Positions 8,810 to 9,364 of a stretch of 9,364 nucleotides of DNA are shown here, piece after piece. Made by a program: the position numbers and the translations under genes. Position 1 is the first letter of the stretch. Each line of letters opens with the position of its first letter. The stretch spans positions 1 through 9,364 of the forward strand of contig JAZRYC010000137.1 of the NCBI GenBank assembly GCA_045600525.1. The letters are read 5' to 3'. Under the pieces are notes generated by a model. That model had not been told where the DNA came from and did no database searches. It saw nothing but the letters and a program-made list of their open reading frames with translations. Origin of the DNA: F23-D06 sp045600525 (GTDB lineage: Bacteria; Bacteroidota; Bacteroidia; Bacteroidales; WCHB1-69).

Positions 8810-8866
8810 CGCCGCTTTCGTCGGTTGGCGATAGCAAATCAGTATCAACTTAAAAATCAACATAAT

Positions 8867-9364
8867 ATGCAGAAAAAAGGTAATAAATACGGTACCCACC
8901 GTGTGATTGAACCCAAAGGCGTTCTTCCGCAGCCAGCTAATAAGATCGATAATAACATGGATGAAATCTATGACAATGAGATTCTCATCGATGTTCAAAC
9001 ACTTAACATTGACTCTGCTTCATTCACCGATATCCATAACTACGCAAAACAGCAAGCAGGCGAAGGCGCCAGCGAAGAGAAAGTGAAGGAAGAAATCAAG
9101 AAAGAAATGCTGTTGAATGTTGAACTCCAAGGCAAGCATCGTAACAGAAGAACCGGTTCCGGCGGTATGCTCCTCGGTACCGTTGAAAAAATCGGTGACG
9201 CTTTGAAGGGCAAGATTGATCTCAAAGAAGGTGACAAAATCGCTACTTTGGTATCTCTTTCTCTTACCCCGCTTCGCATTGATGTAATTTTCGATATTCG
9301 CTCAGATGTTGATCAAGTTGACATTAAGGGTAAGGCTATCCTCTTTGAAAGCGGTATCTATTCT
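8867..9364 (+). CDS. kdd: L-erythro-3,5-diaminohexanoate dehydrogenase, 5' part (cut by right window edge)
   Basis: The first 166 codons are visible; I recall the family as about 340-360 residues, so roughly half is missing. Kdd deaminates 3,5-diaminohexanoate to 5-amino-3-oxohexanoate with reduction of NAD(P), an intermediate step in the aminomutase route of lysine fermentation to acetate and butyrate. Recognised conserved blocks are YGTHRVIEPKGVLPQPA (8-24), YDNEILIDVQTLNIDSASF (35-53), TGSGGMLLGTVEKIG (96-110), GDKIATLVSLSLTPLRI (122-138) and KGKAILFESGIYS (154-166). The segment 60-95 is Lys/Glu-rich and more variable. The GTVEKIG...GDKIATLVSLS part resembles a GroES-like fold of medium-chain dehydrogenases, which is only an impression. 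The ATG at 8867 is chosen because the conserved block starts a few residues later and a promoter sits about 50 bases upstream. As the first gene after that promoter it is likely to head an operon with kce, kal, kamDE and kamA, none of which is visible here. Confidence 0.9.
   Translation, partial: MQKKGNKYGTHRVIEPKGVLPQPANKIDNNMDEIYDNEILIDVQTLNIDSASFTDIHNYAKQQAGEGASEEKVKEEIKKEMLLNVELQGKHRNRRTGSGGMLLGTVEKIGDALKGKIDLKEGDKIATLVSLSLTPLRIDVIFDIRSDVDQVDIKGKAILFESGIYS

Noticed and set aside
8685..8837. In-frame 51-codon upstream extension of apbE to an ATG at 8837
   Set aside because: It would put an AT-rich, non-conserved stretch ahead of a textbook lipoprotein signal peptide and would overlap the kdd promoter and the palindrome. 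The start at 8684 fits the family.

Overview
The window looks like chromosomal DNA from a member of the Bacteroidota, most likely Bacteroidales. None of the visible starts has a Shine-Dalgarno sequence, leaders are A/T-rich, and two promoters contain the TAnnTTTG -7 element typical of this phylum. The proteins also have Bacteroidales character: a very large TamB-like protein, a 713-residue RNase R without a lysine-rich tail, and an ApbE lipoprotein. Base composition is moderate by eye. The genus cannot be fixed. A lysine-fermentation gene at the right edge would fit amino-acid-fermenting lineages such as the Porphyromonas or Odoribacter type, but that is inference.

Layout from left to right. 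Positions 1-4474 (minus) hold almost all of a tamB-like gene: 1491 codons without a stop, with the C-terminal end cut off by the window edge. After a 27-base divergent gap comes tsaD (4502-5518, plus), complete, for the t6A modification of tRNA. The candidate -7 element of tsaD overlaps the tamB start codon. tsaD converges on rnr (5561-7702, minus), a complete RNase R. One base upstream of rnr lies apbE (7704-8684, minus), an FAD:protein FMN transferase with a lipoprotein signal, so apbE and rnr are probably co-transcribed in that order. A 182-base divergent region (8685-8866) follows. It carries a well-matched promoter for the rightward gene and a 24-base imperfect palindrome just upstream of it. 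From 8867 to the right edge runs the first 166 codons of kdd, L-erythro-3,5-diaminohexanoate dehydrogenase, the likely first gene of a lysine fermentation operon.

The genes fall into separate jobs: envelope biogenesis (tamB), translation fidelity (tsaD), RNA turnover (rnr), flavoprotein maturation at the membrane (apbE) and amino-acid catabolism (kdd). Only apbE and rnr form an evident operon. I see no mobile element, CRISPR array, rRNA, tRNA or phage gene, and no convincing previously undescribed system. The most interesting part is the apbE-kdd intergenic region with its palindrome, which may control lysine fermentation.
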